A stretch of 64,000 nucleotides of DNA from Youhaiella tibetensis (GTDB taxonomy: Bacteria > Pseudomonadota > Alphaproteobacteria > Rhizobiales > Devosiaceae): contig NZ_CP041690.1 of the NCBI RefSeq assembly GCF_008000755.1, positions 2,667,260-2,731,259 of the forward strand. The letters run 5' to 3'. The notes beneath the pieces were generated by a model. That model ran no database searches and was not told the DNA's origin. It was given only the letters and a program-made list of their open reading frames with translations. Below, piece after piece: positions 17,093 to 25,305 of the stretch. Positions within the stretch are counted from its first letter, which is position 1; every line of letters starts with the position of its first letter. Position numbers and translations under genes: made by a program.

Positions 17093-19705
17093 ATGAAAGT
17101 CGTCATTGTTGAAAGTCCGAACAAGATCAAGACGATCAACAAATACCTTGGCAAGGATTATGAAGTCATGGCCAGCTTCGGCCATGTTCGCGATCTTCCG
17201 GCCAAGGACGGCTCCGTTCGTCCGGACGAAGACTTCGCCATGTCATGGGAAGTCGACAGCAAATCCAACAAGCGGCTCACCGATATTGCGCGCGCCGTAA
17301 AGGAATCTGACGAACTCATCCTCGCGACCGACCCGGATCGCGAAGGCGAGGCCATTTCCTGGCACGTGCTTGATGTGCTCAAGCAGAAGCGCGCCATCCG
17401 CAAGGACCTGCCGGTCCGCCGGGTGGTGTTCAATTCGATCACGCAGTCGGCGATTACCGAGGCGATGAAGCACTCGCGCGACATCGACGAGCCGCTGGTC
17501 GACGCCTACCTGGCGCGCCGCGCTCTCGACTATCTGGTAGGCTTCACCCTTTCACCGATCCTCTGGCGCAAGCTGCCGGGCTCGCGCTCGGCCGGCCGCG
17601 TGCAGTCGGTGGCCCTGCGCCTCGTCTGCGACCGTGAAGACGAGATCGAAAAGTTCAAGCCCGAGGAATACTGGTCGGTCCTGGCCAAGCTCATCGAAAA
17701 GGGCAAGACGTTCGAGGCCCGTCTCTATTCGGTGGACGGCAAGAAGACCGACAAGCTCGATATCAAGTCGGGCGATGAGGCCGAGGCCATCCGCAAGGCG
17801 ATCCTCGCCGGCCGGTTCACGGTCGAGAGCGTCGACAAGAAGCCGACCAAGCGCAACCCCTACCCGCCCTTCACCACCTCGAGCCTGCAGCAGGACGCCT
17901 CCTCGCGCCTCGGCTTCTCGCCCTCGCGCACCATGCAGATCGCCCAGCGGCTCTACGAGGAAGGCATCATCACCTACATGCGTACGGACGCCGTGCAGAT
18001 GGCGCCCGAAGGCATCGACCAGGCGCGCCGCGCCATCGACAAGGAATTCGGCACCGCCTACCTGCCTGCCACGCCGCGCATCTACCAGACCAAGGCCAAG
18101 AACGCCCAGGAAGCGCACGAAGCCATCCGTCCCACCGACATGTTCCGCCGGCCGGAAAGCCTCAAGGGCGACGCCGACCAGCAGAAGCTCTATGGCCTCA
18201 TCTGGCGCCGCACCCTGGCCAGCCAGATGCGCCCGGCCGAGATCGAACGCACCACCGCCGACATTGCCGTCGCAACCGATCGCGCCATCACGCTGCGCGC
18301 CGTCGGCTCGGTCGTCACCTTCCCCGGCTTCCTGGCGCTCTACGGCGTCGAGGCCAAGGAGGACCGCGAGGGCGACGATGACGAGGATAGCCGCGAACTG
18401 CCGCCGCTGGCCGTCGGTGACACGCCCAAGCTCGATGCCTGCGATATCGAGCAGCACTTCACCCAGCCGCCGGCGCGCTACACCGAAGCCAGCCTCATCA
18501 AGAAGATGGAAGAGCTGGGCATCGGGCGCCCCTCGACCTATGCGGCCACCATCTCGACCCTGATCGAGCGCAACTACGTGCGGCTGGAAAAGCGCGCCCT
18601 CATCGCCGAGGATCGCGGCCGCATCGTCACGGCATTCCTCGAGAGCTTCTTCACCCGTTACGTCGAATACGGTTTCACCGCCGCCCTCGAGGAGCAGCTG
18701 GACGAAATCTCGGACGGCAAGCTCGACTACAAGCAGGTGCTCCGCGAGTTCTGGGAGGACTTCTCCAGGGCGACCGCCGAGATCAAGGATCTGCGCGTCT
18801 CCGAAGTCCTCGACGCCCTCAACGAATTGCTCGCCGATCACATCTTCCCGGCCAAGGAAGACGGATCCGATCCGCGCCGTTGCCCGACCTGCGGCACCGG
18901 GACGCTCTCGCTCAAGCTGGGCAAGTACGGCGCCTTCATCGGCTGCTCGAACTACCCTGAGTGCAAGCACACCATGCAGCTCTCTGACGCCGCTGCCGGC
19001 GGCCTTTCGGAGAACGCTCCGAGCGACGGCATCCTCGGCGCCGATCCCGAGACGGGCGACAACGTCTACCTCAAGTCCGGCCGTTTCGGTCCTTATGTGC
19101 AGCTCGGGGACGAGAAGGAAGCCAAGCGCTCGTCCCTCCCCAAGGGCTGGACGCCCGACTCGATGACGCTCGATCGCGCACTCCAGCTCCTGTCACTGCC
19201 GCGCCTCGTGGGCGCCCATCCGGAGACCGGCCTGCCGATCACGGCTGCCCTGGGCCGCTACGGACCGTTCATTCTCCATGACGGCAAGTACGCCAACCTG
19301 CCCGATTTCGAAGAAGTCTTCACCGTCGGGCAGAACCGAGCGGTTGACCTGCTCGCCGCCAAGGCGGCCGGAGGCTTCAAGCGTGGCGGCGCTGCCGTTG
19401 CCGCCATCAAGACCTTCGAGCACGACGGCGGCCCCATCACCGTGCGCTCCGGGCGCTATGGACCCTATGTGAATCAGGGCAAGATCAACGCTACCATCCC
19501 CAAGGACGCCAAGCCCGAGGATGTGACGCTCGAACAGGCCCTCGCCCTTCTGGCCGCCCGCGCAGAAGCCACCGGCACCAAGACCAAGCGTGCCCCGGCC
19601 AAGAAAACGGCGACCAAGGCGGCAGCCACCAAAAAGGCCCCAGCCAAGAAGGCGACGGCGGCCAAGAAACCTGCTGCCAAGAAGGCGGCGACGAAAGCGG
19701 AGTAA
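17093..19705 (+). CDS. topA: DNA topoisomerase I
   Basis: TopA relaxes negative supercoils through a transient tyrosine-DNA bond. The 870-residue protein has the TOPRIM domain (MKVVIVESPNKIKTINKYLG, then DPDREGEAISWH), the active tyrosine Y295 in GIITYMRTDAVQ, a four-cysteine zinc ribbon (CPTCGTGTLSLKLGKYG to YPEC), further C-terminal topoisomerase repeats and a lysine/alanine-rich tail. The ATG at 17093 starts the conserved sequence exactly; an upstream in-frame ATG at 17033 would add 20 arginine-rich residues. The stop shares a base with the rnr start (TAATG). Confidence 0.95.
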   Translation: MKVVIVESPNKIKTINKYLGKDYEVMASFGHVRDLPAKDGSVRPDEDFAMSWEVDSKSNKRLTDIARAVKESDELILATDPDREGEAISWHVLDVLKQKRAIRKDLPVRRVVFNSITQSAITEAMKHSRDIDEPLVDAYLARRALDYLVGFTLSPILWRKLPGSRSAGRVQSVALRLVCDREDEIEKFKPEEYWSVLAKLIEKGKTFEARLYSVDGKKTDKLDIKSGDEAEAIRKAILAGRFTVESVDKKPTKRNPYPPFTTSSLQQDASSRLGFSPSRTMQIAQRLYEEGIITYMRTDAVQMAPEGIDQARRAIDKEFGTAYLPATPRIYQTKAKNAQEAHEAIRPTDMFRRPESLKGDADQQKLYGLIWRRTLASQMRPAEIERTTADIAVATDRAITLRAVGSVVTFPGFLALYGVEAKEDREGDDDEDSRELPPLAVGDTPKLDACDIEQHFTQPPARYTEASLIKKMEELGIGRPSTYAATISTLIERNYVRLEKRALIAEDRGRIVTAFLESFFTRYVEYGFTAALEEQLDEISDGKLDYKQVLREFWEDFSRATAEIKDLRVSEVLDALNELLADHIFPAKEDGSDPRRCPTCGTGTLSLKLGKYGAFIGCSNYPECKHTMQLSDAAAGGLSENAPSDGILGADPETGDNVYLKSGRFGPYVQLGDEKEAKRSSLPKGWTPDSMTLDRALQLLSLPRLVGAHPETGLPITAALGRYGPFILHDGKYANLPDFEEVFTVGQNRAVDLLAAKAAGGFKRGGAAVAAIKTFEHDGGPITVRSGRYGPYVNQGKINATIPKDAKPEDVTLEQALALLAARAEATGTKTKRAPAKKTATKAAATKKAPAKKATAAKKPAAKKAATKAE

Positions 19706-22011
19706 TGGCCAAAAAGCCAGCCGAACGCCCTACGCCACGCTCAGGCAAAGCCGGCCCGAGCAGATCCTCCGGCCCCAAGCGCCCACGCCGGAATACCGAC
19801 GAGCTGCCCACCCGCGAGCAGATCCTGGAGGCCATGGCCACCTTGCCCGACATCAAGGGCAAGCGCGACCTGGCCAAGGTCCTGGGCGTGCACGGGGACA
19901 TGCGCACGCCCTTCAAGCGGCTGCTGCGCGAGATGGAAGGCGAAGGCCTGGTTACGCGTACGCGCAAGACGCTGCGGGTCACCTCGGCGCTCCCTGCCGT
20001 AACCGTCCTCGACATCCCTTCCGATGCCGACCCGGACAATCTGCACGCCTTCCCGGCCACCTGGAACGAGGAAGAGGGCGAACGCCCGCGCGTCGAGGTG
20101 GTGCAGCCGCCGAACGCGCGCGTCGCCCCTGCCCCCGGCGACCGCATCCTGGCGCGCATCGATCCGGGCGAGGATGTCTTGCCGCACTACACTGCCCGCG
20201 CCATGAAGATCCTGGACAAGCCCCGGCGCGGCCAGATCGGCATCGTGCGCGTGGACGAGGATGGGGCGCGCCTCATCCCCGTGGACCGCAAGCAAAAGGA
20301 AATGCGGATCACCGGCGACGACCTGGGCGCGGCGCGCGACGGCGACCTGGTCGAGGTCGAGGTCAAGTTTTCCGGGCGCCTCATGATCCCGCGCGCCAAG
20401 GTCGTGGAAGTCATCGGCAACCCGGCCACGGAAGGCGCCGTGAGCCTCATCGCCATCCATAACCTCGATATCCCCTACCGCTTCCCCGCCTCGGTGGAGA
20501 AGGCGGCCGAGGCCGCTACCGAAGCCACGCTCAAGGGCCGCGAGGACTGGCGGCAAATCCCGCTCGTCACTATCGATCCGCCCGACGCCAAGGACCACGA
20601 CGACGCCGTCTACGCCGAGCCCGACAAGGACCCGGCAAATCCGGGTGGACACATCATCTACGTGGCCATCGCCGACGTCGCCGCCTATGTGCGTCCCGGC
20701 GAGACGCTCGACCGCGAGGCTTACCTGCGCGGCAACTCGGTCTACTTCCCCGACCGGGTGGTGCCGATGTTGCCCGAGCGCATCTCGAACGACCTGTGTT
20801 CGCTCAAGGAAGGCGAGAACCGGCCATCCATGGCGGTGCGCATGGTCTACTCGTCAGAGGGCATCAAGAAGAGCCACAGCTTCCACCGCATCATGATGCG
20901 CTCAGCCGCCAAGCTGAGCTACCAGCGCGCCCAGGACGCCATCGACGGCAATCCGGACGACCAGACCGGCCCGCTGCTCGAACCTGTCCTCAAGCCGCTC
21001 TGGAAGGCCTACGCCGCCATGGCCAGGGCGCGCGACAAGCGCGGCCCGCTCGATCTCGACCTGCCCGAGCGCAAGATCCTGCTAAACGAGCAGGGCATGG
21101 TCGACCGCATCTACATTCCCGATCGGCTCGATGCCCATCGCCTGATCGAGGAAATGATGATCGCCGCCAACGTCGCGGCCGCCGAAACGCTCGAGCGCCA
21201 CAAGACGCCCCTGCTCTACCGCGTCCACGACACGCCGAGCAGGGAGAAGCTCACCGCCCTGCGCGAGTTCCTGACCTCGCTGGACCTTTCGTTCGACAAG
21301 ACCGATGCCGTGCGCCCGGCCAACTTCAACCGCGTGCTCGCCACCGCCCGCAAGGCCGGCAAGATCGAGCAGGTGAGCGAAATGGTGCTGCGCAGCCAGG
21401 CGCAGGCCGAGTACTCCGCCGAGAACTACGGCCACTTCGGCCTCAACCTCGACCGCTACGCCCACTTCACCTCGCCCATCCGGCGCTACTCGGACCTCAT
21501 CGTGCACCGGGCGCTGATCACGGCGCTCAACCTGGGCAATGACGGCCTCAGCCAATCCGAAATCGTCAAGCTGCCGGGTATCGCCCAGCACATCTCCTCG
21601 ACCGAGCGGCGCGCCATGGCCGCCGAGCGCGAGACGGCGGACCGGCTGCTGGCTGGGTTCCTGGCCACCAAGATCGGCGCACAATTCGTGGGGCGCATTT
21701 CAGGCGTGACCAAGTCCGGCCTCTTCGTGCGCCTCAACGAAACCGGCGCGGATGGCTTCATTCCGGCTTCCACGCTCGGCCAGGACTATTATCGTTATGT
21801 CGAGGAACAGCAGGCGATGATCGGCGACCGCACAGGCGAGATGTTCCGCCTGGGCGATACGGTGGAAGTGCGCCTGCTCGAGGCCGCCCCCGTTGCCGGC
21901 GCGCTGCGCTTCGAGTTGCTGTCCGAAGGCCCCCGCGTCAATCCGTCCTCTTACAAACGCGGCGGGAAACGCCCAACTAGGTCGTACGGCCCGAAGGGCC
22001 GCAGGAGGTAG
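19705..22011 (+). CDS. rnr: Ribonuclease R
   Basis: RNase R is a processive 3'-5' exoribonuclease that degrades structured RNA and helps in tmRNA quality control. The 768-residue protein has N-terminal OB/cold-shock regions, the RNB catalytic domain with TIDPPDAKDHDDAVYAE, the later YAHFTSPIRRYSDLIVHRAL, and an S1 domain (GRISGVTKSGLFVRL) followed by a basic tail. The start overlaps the topA stop, so the two are coupled. Confidence 0.95.
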   Translation: MAKKPAERPTPRSGKAGPSRSSGPKRPRRNTDELPTREQILEAMATLPDIKGKRDLAKVLGVHGDMRTPFKRLLREMEGEGLVTRTRKTLRVTSALPAVTVLDIPSDADPDNLHAFPATWNEEEGERPRVEVVQPPNARVAPAPGDRILARIDPGEDVLPHYTARAMKILDKPRRGQIGIVRVDEDGARLIPVDRKQKEMRITGDDLGAARDGDLVEVEVKFSGRLMIPRAKVVEVIGNPATEGAVSLIAIHNLDIPYRFPASVEKAAEAATEATLKGREDWRQIPLVTIDPPDAKDHDDAVYAEPDKDPANPGGHIIYVAIADVAAYVRPGETLDREAYLRGNSVYFPDRVVPMLPERISNDLCSLKEGENRPSMAVRMVYSSEGIKKSHSFHRIMMRSAAKLSYQRAQDAIDGNPDDQTGPLLEPVLKPLWKAYAAMARARDKRGPLDLDLPERKILLNEQGMVDRIYIPDRLDAHRLIEEMMIAANVAAAETLERHKTPLLYRVHDTPSREKLTALREFLTSLDLSFDKTDAVRPANFNRVLATARKAGKIEQVSEMVLRSQAQAEYSAENYGHFGLNLDRYAHFTSPIRRYSDLIVHRALITALNLGNDGLSQSEIVKLPGIAQHISSTERRAMAAERETADRLLAGFLATKIGAQFVGRISGVTKSGLFVRLNETGADGFIPASTLGQDYYRYVEEQQAMIGDRTGEMFRLGDTVEVRLLEAAPVAGALRFELLSEGPRVNPSSYKRGGKRPTRSYGPKGRRR

Positions 22012-22013
22012 AT

Positions 22014-22418
22014 ATGGGTGTAGAAGTCCAAACTCTCGACAAGCGCGCCATGTGGCCTGCGCTGCGCAACGGCATGGCCTGCAAGTGCCCCAAATGCGGC
22101 AAGGGTAACCTGTTCCGCGCCTACCTCAAGGTCAACGACGTCTGCCCCAATTGCGGCGAGGAACTCTACCACCACCGCGCCGACGACGCCCCACCCTACA
22201 TCGCCATCGTGATCGTGGGCCACATCATCATCTTCGCCATGCTGCACCTCGAAATGGTCTGGCATGTGGCGCCGGTCACCTACCTCTATACGATGGTCCC
22301 GCTCGGCATCGTCATGCCGCTGCTGATGCTGCCCTCGATCAAGGGATTCGTGGTGGCGCTGCAATGGGCCAATCGCATGGGCGGATTCGACCCGGCCAAC
22401 CGCGAAGCCGCCTACTGA
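22014..22418 (+). CDS. DUF983 zinc-ribbon membrane protein
   Basis: The 134-residue protein carries two CxxC pairs (CKCPKCGKGN and VCPNCGEEL, about residues 21-46) followed by two hydrophobic segments (about 62-80 and 85-110). This is the DUF983 pattern found in many Alphaproteobacteria; the function is unknown. The ATG at 22014 has a perfect AGGAGGT ribosome site, and it starts two bases after rnr. Confidence 0.85.
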   Translation: MGVEVQTLDKRAMWPALRNGMACKCPKCGKGNLFRAYLKVNDVCPNCGEELYHHRADDAPPYIAIVIVGHIIIFAMLHLEMVWHVAPVTYLYTMVPLGIVMPLLMLPSIKGFVVALQWANRMGGFDPANREAAY

Positions 22419-22483
22419 TTTTCCTGCGTGGAGCGGTCCCGACCCGCTCCTGACCTTCCCCGCGACCCAGGATGCCGCCTCAC

Positions 22484-22511
22484 TTGACATAAGGCGCAAA
22501 ATCCGTAGGTT
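22484..22511 (+). promoter_or_regulatory. rpmG: Candidate rpmG promoter
   Basis: TTGACA (22484-22489) and TAGGTT (22506-22511) are 16 bases apart, with the start codon of rpmG 63 bases further on. The same -10 sequence TAGGTT is seen at the candidate small-RNA promoter nearby. Confidence 0.6.
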
Positions 22512-22574
22512 GCGGCCAAATTTCAAGCGCCACGCGCCGGATCGCGCGGCTCGCCCTTTTCAAGGACAACCACC

Positions 22575-22742
22575 ATGGCAAAAGCCGCCTCCGTAAAGAT
22601 CAAGCTCGTCTCGACCGCCGATACCGGTTTCTACTACGTGACCAAGAAGAACTCGCGTACGATGACCGAGAAGATGTCGATGAAGAAGTATGACCCCGTC
22701 GTGCGCAAGCACGTCGAGTTCAAGGAAGCCAAGATCAAGTAA
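22575..22742 (+). CDS. rpmG: 50S ribosomal protein L33
   Basis: The 55-residue protein [16 protein letters not shown]... with [15 protein letters not shown] and [19 protein letters not shown] is the cysteine-free form of L33 common in Proteobacteria. It binds the large subunit near the E site. It has its own promoter and a strong terminator 27 bases after the stop, so it is monocistronic. Confidence 0.96.
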   Translation: MAKAASVKIKLVSTADTGFYYVTKKNSRTMTEKMSMKKYDPVVRKHVEFKEAKIK

Positions 22743-22768
22743 GACCTGGCATCCGCAAGGATTTCCAG

Positions 22769-22802
22769 CGCCCCGCATCCACGATGCGGGGCGTTTTGTT
22801 TT
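22769..22802 (+). terminator. Intrinsic terminator of rpmG
   Basis: An eleven-base stem (CGCCCCGCATC with GATGCGGGGCG, loop CAC, 22769-22793) is followed by TTTTGTTTT. The central nine bases of each arm are repeated exactly in the opposing terminator at 22826-22850. Confidence 0.9.
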
Positions 22803-22819
22803 GGCTGGCTGCGCAACAA

Positions 22820-22850
22820 CAAAAAAACCCCGCATCGGTGATGCGGGGTT
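22820..22850 (-). terminator. Intrinsic terminator on the minus strand
   Basis: AACCCCGCATC and GATGCGGGGTT pair over eleven bases (22826-22850). On the minus strand the hairpin is followed by seven U residues. No protein gene on that strand ends near it: pleD stops about 290 bases upstream, so it most likely ends the small RNA described next. Confidence 0.85.
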
Positions 22851-23000
22851 GTACTTCAGATAGGTTGGCTGGTCCGAGCGGCATGTCGAAGAGGCCACTC
22901 TGTCCGTTCGGACCAGCCGCCCTACGGAACCCAGGAGTTGCGGCGGACCTGAGAGAGACCGTAGGGTAGCTCGGTGGAAGCGCTGTGGGCGTTTCCGATG
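22820..23000 (-). ncRNA. Candidate structured small RNA
   Basis: Between pleD and rpmG the minus strand has a promoter (23006-23034), about 150 bases of strongly paired sequence and an intrinsic terminator. The pairings are an eleven-base perfect stem GGCTGGTCCGA/TCGGACCAGCC (22867-22918), an eight-base perfect stem CCCTACGG/CCGTAGGG (22920-22966) with an internal CAGG/CCTG pair, and a small 5' hairpin TTCCG/CGGAA (22993-23007) that straddles the predicted start. No start codon with a ribosome site opens a useful frame. It does not show the tetraloop of SRP RNA, the conserved blocks of RNase P RNA or the tRNA-like part of tmRNA; 6S RNA cannot be excluded. Length about 180 bases. Confidence 0.6.
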
Positions 23001-23005
23001 ACCGG

Positions 23006-23034
23006 AACCTACTCCGCGCCCCCAAAAACTCAAG
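23006..23034 (-). promoter_or_regulatory. Candidate promoter of the small RNA
   Basis: CTTGAG (23034-23029) and TAGGTT (23011-23006) are separated by exactly 17 bases on the minus strand. The -10 is the same as that of rpmG. Confidence 0.5.
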
Positions 23035-23095
23035 CGTTTCTAGGCGCAGAACAGCCGGTTTGAGCATTAATAATGAAGCATTAACCCTAACGTAT

Positions 23096-23121
23096 ATTGG
23101 GCTATATCGATATAGCCCAAT
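23096..23121. repeat. Perfect 26-bp palindrome after pleD
   Basis: The 26 bases read the same on both strands with no central spacer; the core is GCTATATCGATATAGC and the ends are ATTGG and CCAAT. It starts 15 bases past the pleD stop. There is no U run on either strand, so it may be a binding site or a cruciform-type element rather than a terminator. Confidence 0.6.
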
Positions 23122-23136
23122 TGAGGCGTCTTTCGG

Positions 23137-24507
23137 TCACGCGGCGTCGAAAATCACGCGGTTCCGGCCCTCGCGTTTGGCGCGATATAGGGCGATATCG
23201 GCGCGTTTAAGCACCATTTCGGGGGTATCGCCCCCTGAATCATTGAGGGCCACGCCAACCGAGACGGTGACCTCGAGCGGGCGCTGCGCCCCGGCCTCGA
23301 ACGGGCGCTCGGCAACGGCCTGGCGGACGCGCTCGGCAACCCCCTGAGCCTGGCGATAGTCGGTATCGGGCATGAGCACCACGAACTCTTCCCCGCCGAA
23401 CCGGCAGGCCAGGTCCACGCCGCGAATATTGCGGCGCAGGCGCAAGGCGAACTCGCGCAGCACCGCGTCGCCGATGTCGTGGCCGTGAGTGTCGTTGACC
23501 GCCTTGAAGTAATCCATGTCGATCAGCATCACCGCCATGTCCCGGCTCTGCTCCTGGGCCTTGCCGAGGAGGAGCGCCAGGTGGCGATCGAAGTAGCGGC
23601 GGTTGTAGAGCCCCGTGAGCTCGTCCGTCACGGCGAGCGCCAGAGTGTGATTGACGCTCTCGCGTAGCTCCACCGCGTAGCGCTGGCGCCGAATCTGCGT
23701 GCGGACACGCGCGGACAGCTCGTTGCGCTCGACAGGACGCATGATGAAATCATTGACGCCCAGGTCGAGCCCGCGCACGACGCGATTGCGATCGGCATCC
23801 TCGGCAATGAGGATGATGGGCAGGGTCCTGCCCTGCTCGAGCGTCCGCATCTGCGAGCAGATCCGCAGCGGATCGAACTCGCCAAGCGACATGGAAACCA
23901 GCACGAGCTCATACCCACCCGTCGCCAACGAGAGCACGGCATCGCCCGGATTGATGAGCACGTCCACTTCGTGGTGTTCGCGCAGGTAGCCGGCGATGCG
24001 CTCGCCCTGGCGAGCATCGGAATCGATGAGCAGTATCCTGCCACCTTCCGTCGTGATCGAATCCATTGCCCTGAGAGCGTCTTCGGCCGCGATCTGCTGG
24101 CCGGTCTGGGCGCGTGCCCGCAACTCGTCGGTTAACGCCTTGAGGCGCACCAGGCTCTTGACCCGAGCCATGAGCTGAACGTCGTCGACAGGCTTGGTGA
24201 GGAAGTCATCAGCTCCCACCTCAAGGCCCCTCACCCGGTCCGACGGCTGGTCAAGAGCGGTGACCATCACGACGGGAATGTGTTGGGTCCGGGTGCTCGA
24301 CTTGAGCCGCTGGCACACCTCGAAGCCGTCCATCTCGGGCATCATGACGTCGAGAAGGACGATATCGACTTCGGTGCGATCGCAGATCGACAGCGCCTCC
24401 CGGCCGGAACTGGCGGTAAGCACTTCAAAATATTCCGCCGTCAGGCGCGCCTCCAGAAGACGCACGTTCGTAGGAATATCGTCAACGATCAGCACACGCG
24501 CTGTCAC
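23137..24507 (-). CDS. pleD: Response regulator / diguanylate cyclase PleD
   Basis: PleD makes cyclic di-GMP during the swarmer-to-stalked type transition in Caulobacter. The 456-residue protein has a first receiver domain with D53 in LLDVMMPEMDG, a second receiver-like domain (about 150-275) and a GGDEF domain with GGEEF at 371-375 preceded by the inhibitory RxxD site RGVD at 362-365, so product inhibition should operate. It lies 42 bases after divK and is probably co-transcribed with it. Confidence 0.95.
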   Translation of the reverse strand: MTARVLIVDDIPTNVRLLEARLTAEYFEVLTASSGREALSICDRTEVDIVLLDVMMPEMDGFEVCQRLKSSTRTQHIPVVMVTALDQPSDRVRGLEVGADDFLTKPVDDVQLMARVKSLVRLKALTDELRARAQTGQQIAAEDALRAMDSITTEGGRILLIDSDARQGERIAGYLREHHEVDVLINPGDAVLSLATGGYELVLVSMSLGEFDPLRICSQMRTLEQGRTLPIILIAEDADRNRVVRGLDLGVNDFIMRPVERNELSARVRTQIRRQRYAVELRESVNHTLALAVTDELTGLYNRRYFDRHLALLLGKAQEQSRDMAVMLIDMDYFKAVNDTHGHDIGDAVLREFALRLRRNIRGVDLACRFGGEEFVVLMPDTDYRQAQGVAERVRQAVAERPFEAGAQRPLEVTVSVGVALNDSGGDTPEMVLKRADIALYRAKREGRNRVIFDAA

Positions 24508-24549
24508 CGGCCGACTAACCTCATGTCTATGAAAACTGCCCCAGGGAGC

Positions 24550-24924
24550 CTAAACGGCCGGACCAATGTAGTGAGCAATGGTTTCCAAAAAGTGAGGCAC
24601 TGATATGGGCTTGGAGATATAGCCTTCACATCCGCCCTGAAGAATCCGCTCCTCGTCGCCCTTCATGGCGAAGGCCGTCACCGCGATCACGGGGATCGAT
24701 GCCAGGTCGTCGTCTTCCTTGAGCCACTTGGTCACCACCAGGCCCGAAACTTCGGGCAACTGGATGTCCATCAGGATGAGATCCGGGTGATGCGCGCGCG
24801 CAAGATCGAGCGCCTCCATCCCGTTGCGGGTCTGGATGACCGAGTAGCCGCGCGATTCGAGCAGATCGTTGAAGAGCTTCATGTTGAGCTCGTTGTCCTC
24901 AACGATCATTACCGTCTTGGCCAT
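24550..24924 (-). CDS. divK: Single-domain response regulator DivK
   Basis: DivK relays phosphate between the histidine kinases PleC and DivJ and acts through DivL and CckA on CtrA. The 124-residue receiver domain has the phosphorylated aspartate D53 in [11 protein letters not shown], acidic residues E9-D10 and the lysine in ISKPI. Neighbouring pleD on the same strand matches the Caulobacter arrangement. Confidence 0.93.
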   Translation of the reverse strand: MAKTVMIVEDNELNMKLFNDLLESRGYSVIQTRNGMEALDLARAHHPDLILMDIQLPEVSGLVVTKWLKEDDDLASIPVIAVTAFAMKGDEERILQGGCEGYISKPISVPHFLETIAHYIGPAV

Positions 24925-25013
24925 GCACCCTCTCTTGGCCCCATCCTCGATGGTGCCGGCTCTTCGTTTTGCATCATCTCTCGGCTAACATCAACTTCGT
25001 TACAAATCCTGAA

Positions 25014-25304
25014 ATGGACCTGCACGTGGACCGCCTGAAGCCGCCCCCGATCGATGCCAAGTCTTTGGCTGATATGTGTCTTGGATACCTCGCGGAAAAC
25101 CCCGAGGAGCTGGGAAATTTCATGTCGATGGCCGGGTTCGATCCCGCCTCCCTGCGCGCCTCGGTCGGCAGCGATTCCCTGGGCCGCGGCCTTATCGATT
25201 ATTTCGCCTCCAACGAGCCGTTGCTGCTGGCCTTCTGCGCCAACCAGAACATCGCCCCCGACTCGTTCATGCGGGTCTGGGCAAAGCTCAATCCCGTCGG
25301 GTAG
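25014..25304 (+). CDS. DUF3572 family protein
   Basis: The 96-residue helical protein reads LADMCLGYLAENPEELGNFM, then GFDPASLRASV and DYFASNEPLLLAFCANQNI, the DUF3572 pattern of Alphaproteobacteria. Function is unknown. The ATG at 25014 lacks a strong ribosome site; a TTG at 24969 would add 15 residues. It directly precedes dinB with one base between stop and start, so the two are coupled. Confidence 0.75.
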   Translation: MDLHVDRLKPPPIDAKSLADMCLGYLAENPEELGNFMSMAGFDPASLRASVGSDSLGRGLIDYFASNEPLLLAFCANQNIAPDSFMRVWAKLNPVG

Positions 25305-25305
25305 A

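Noticed and set aside
22820-23000. Identity of the small RNA as SRP RNA, RNase P RNA or tmRNA
   Set aside because: The GGAA tetraloop region of SRP RNA, the conserved blocks of RNase P RNA and the T-arm with resume frame of tmRNA are not visible. 6S RNA was left open.
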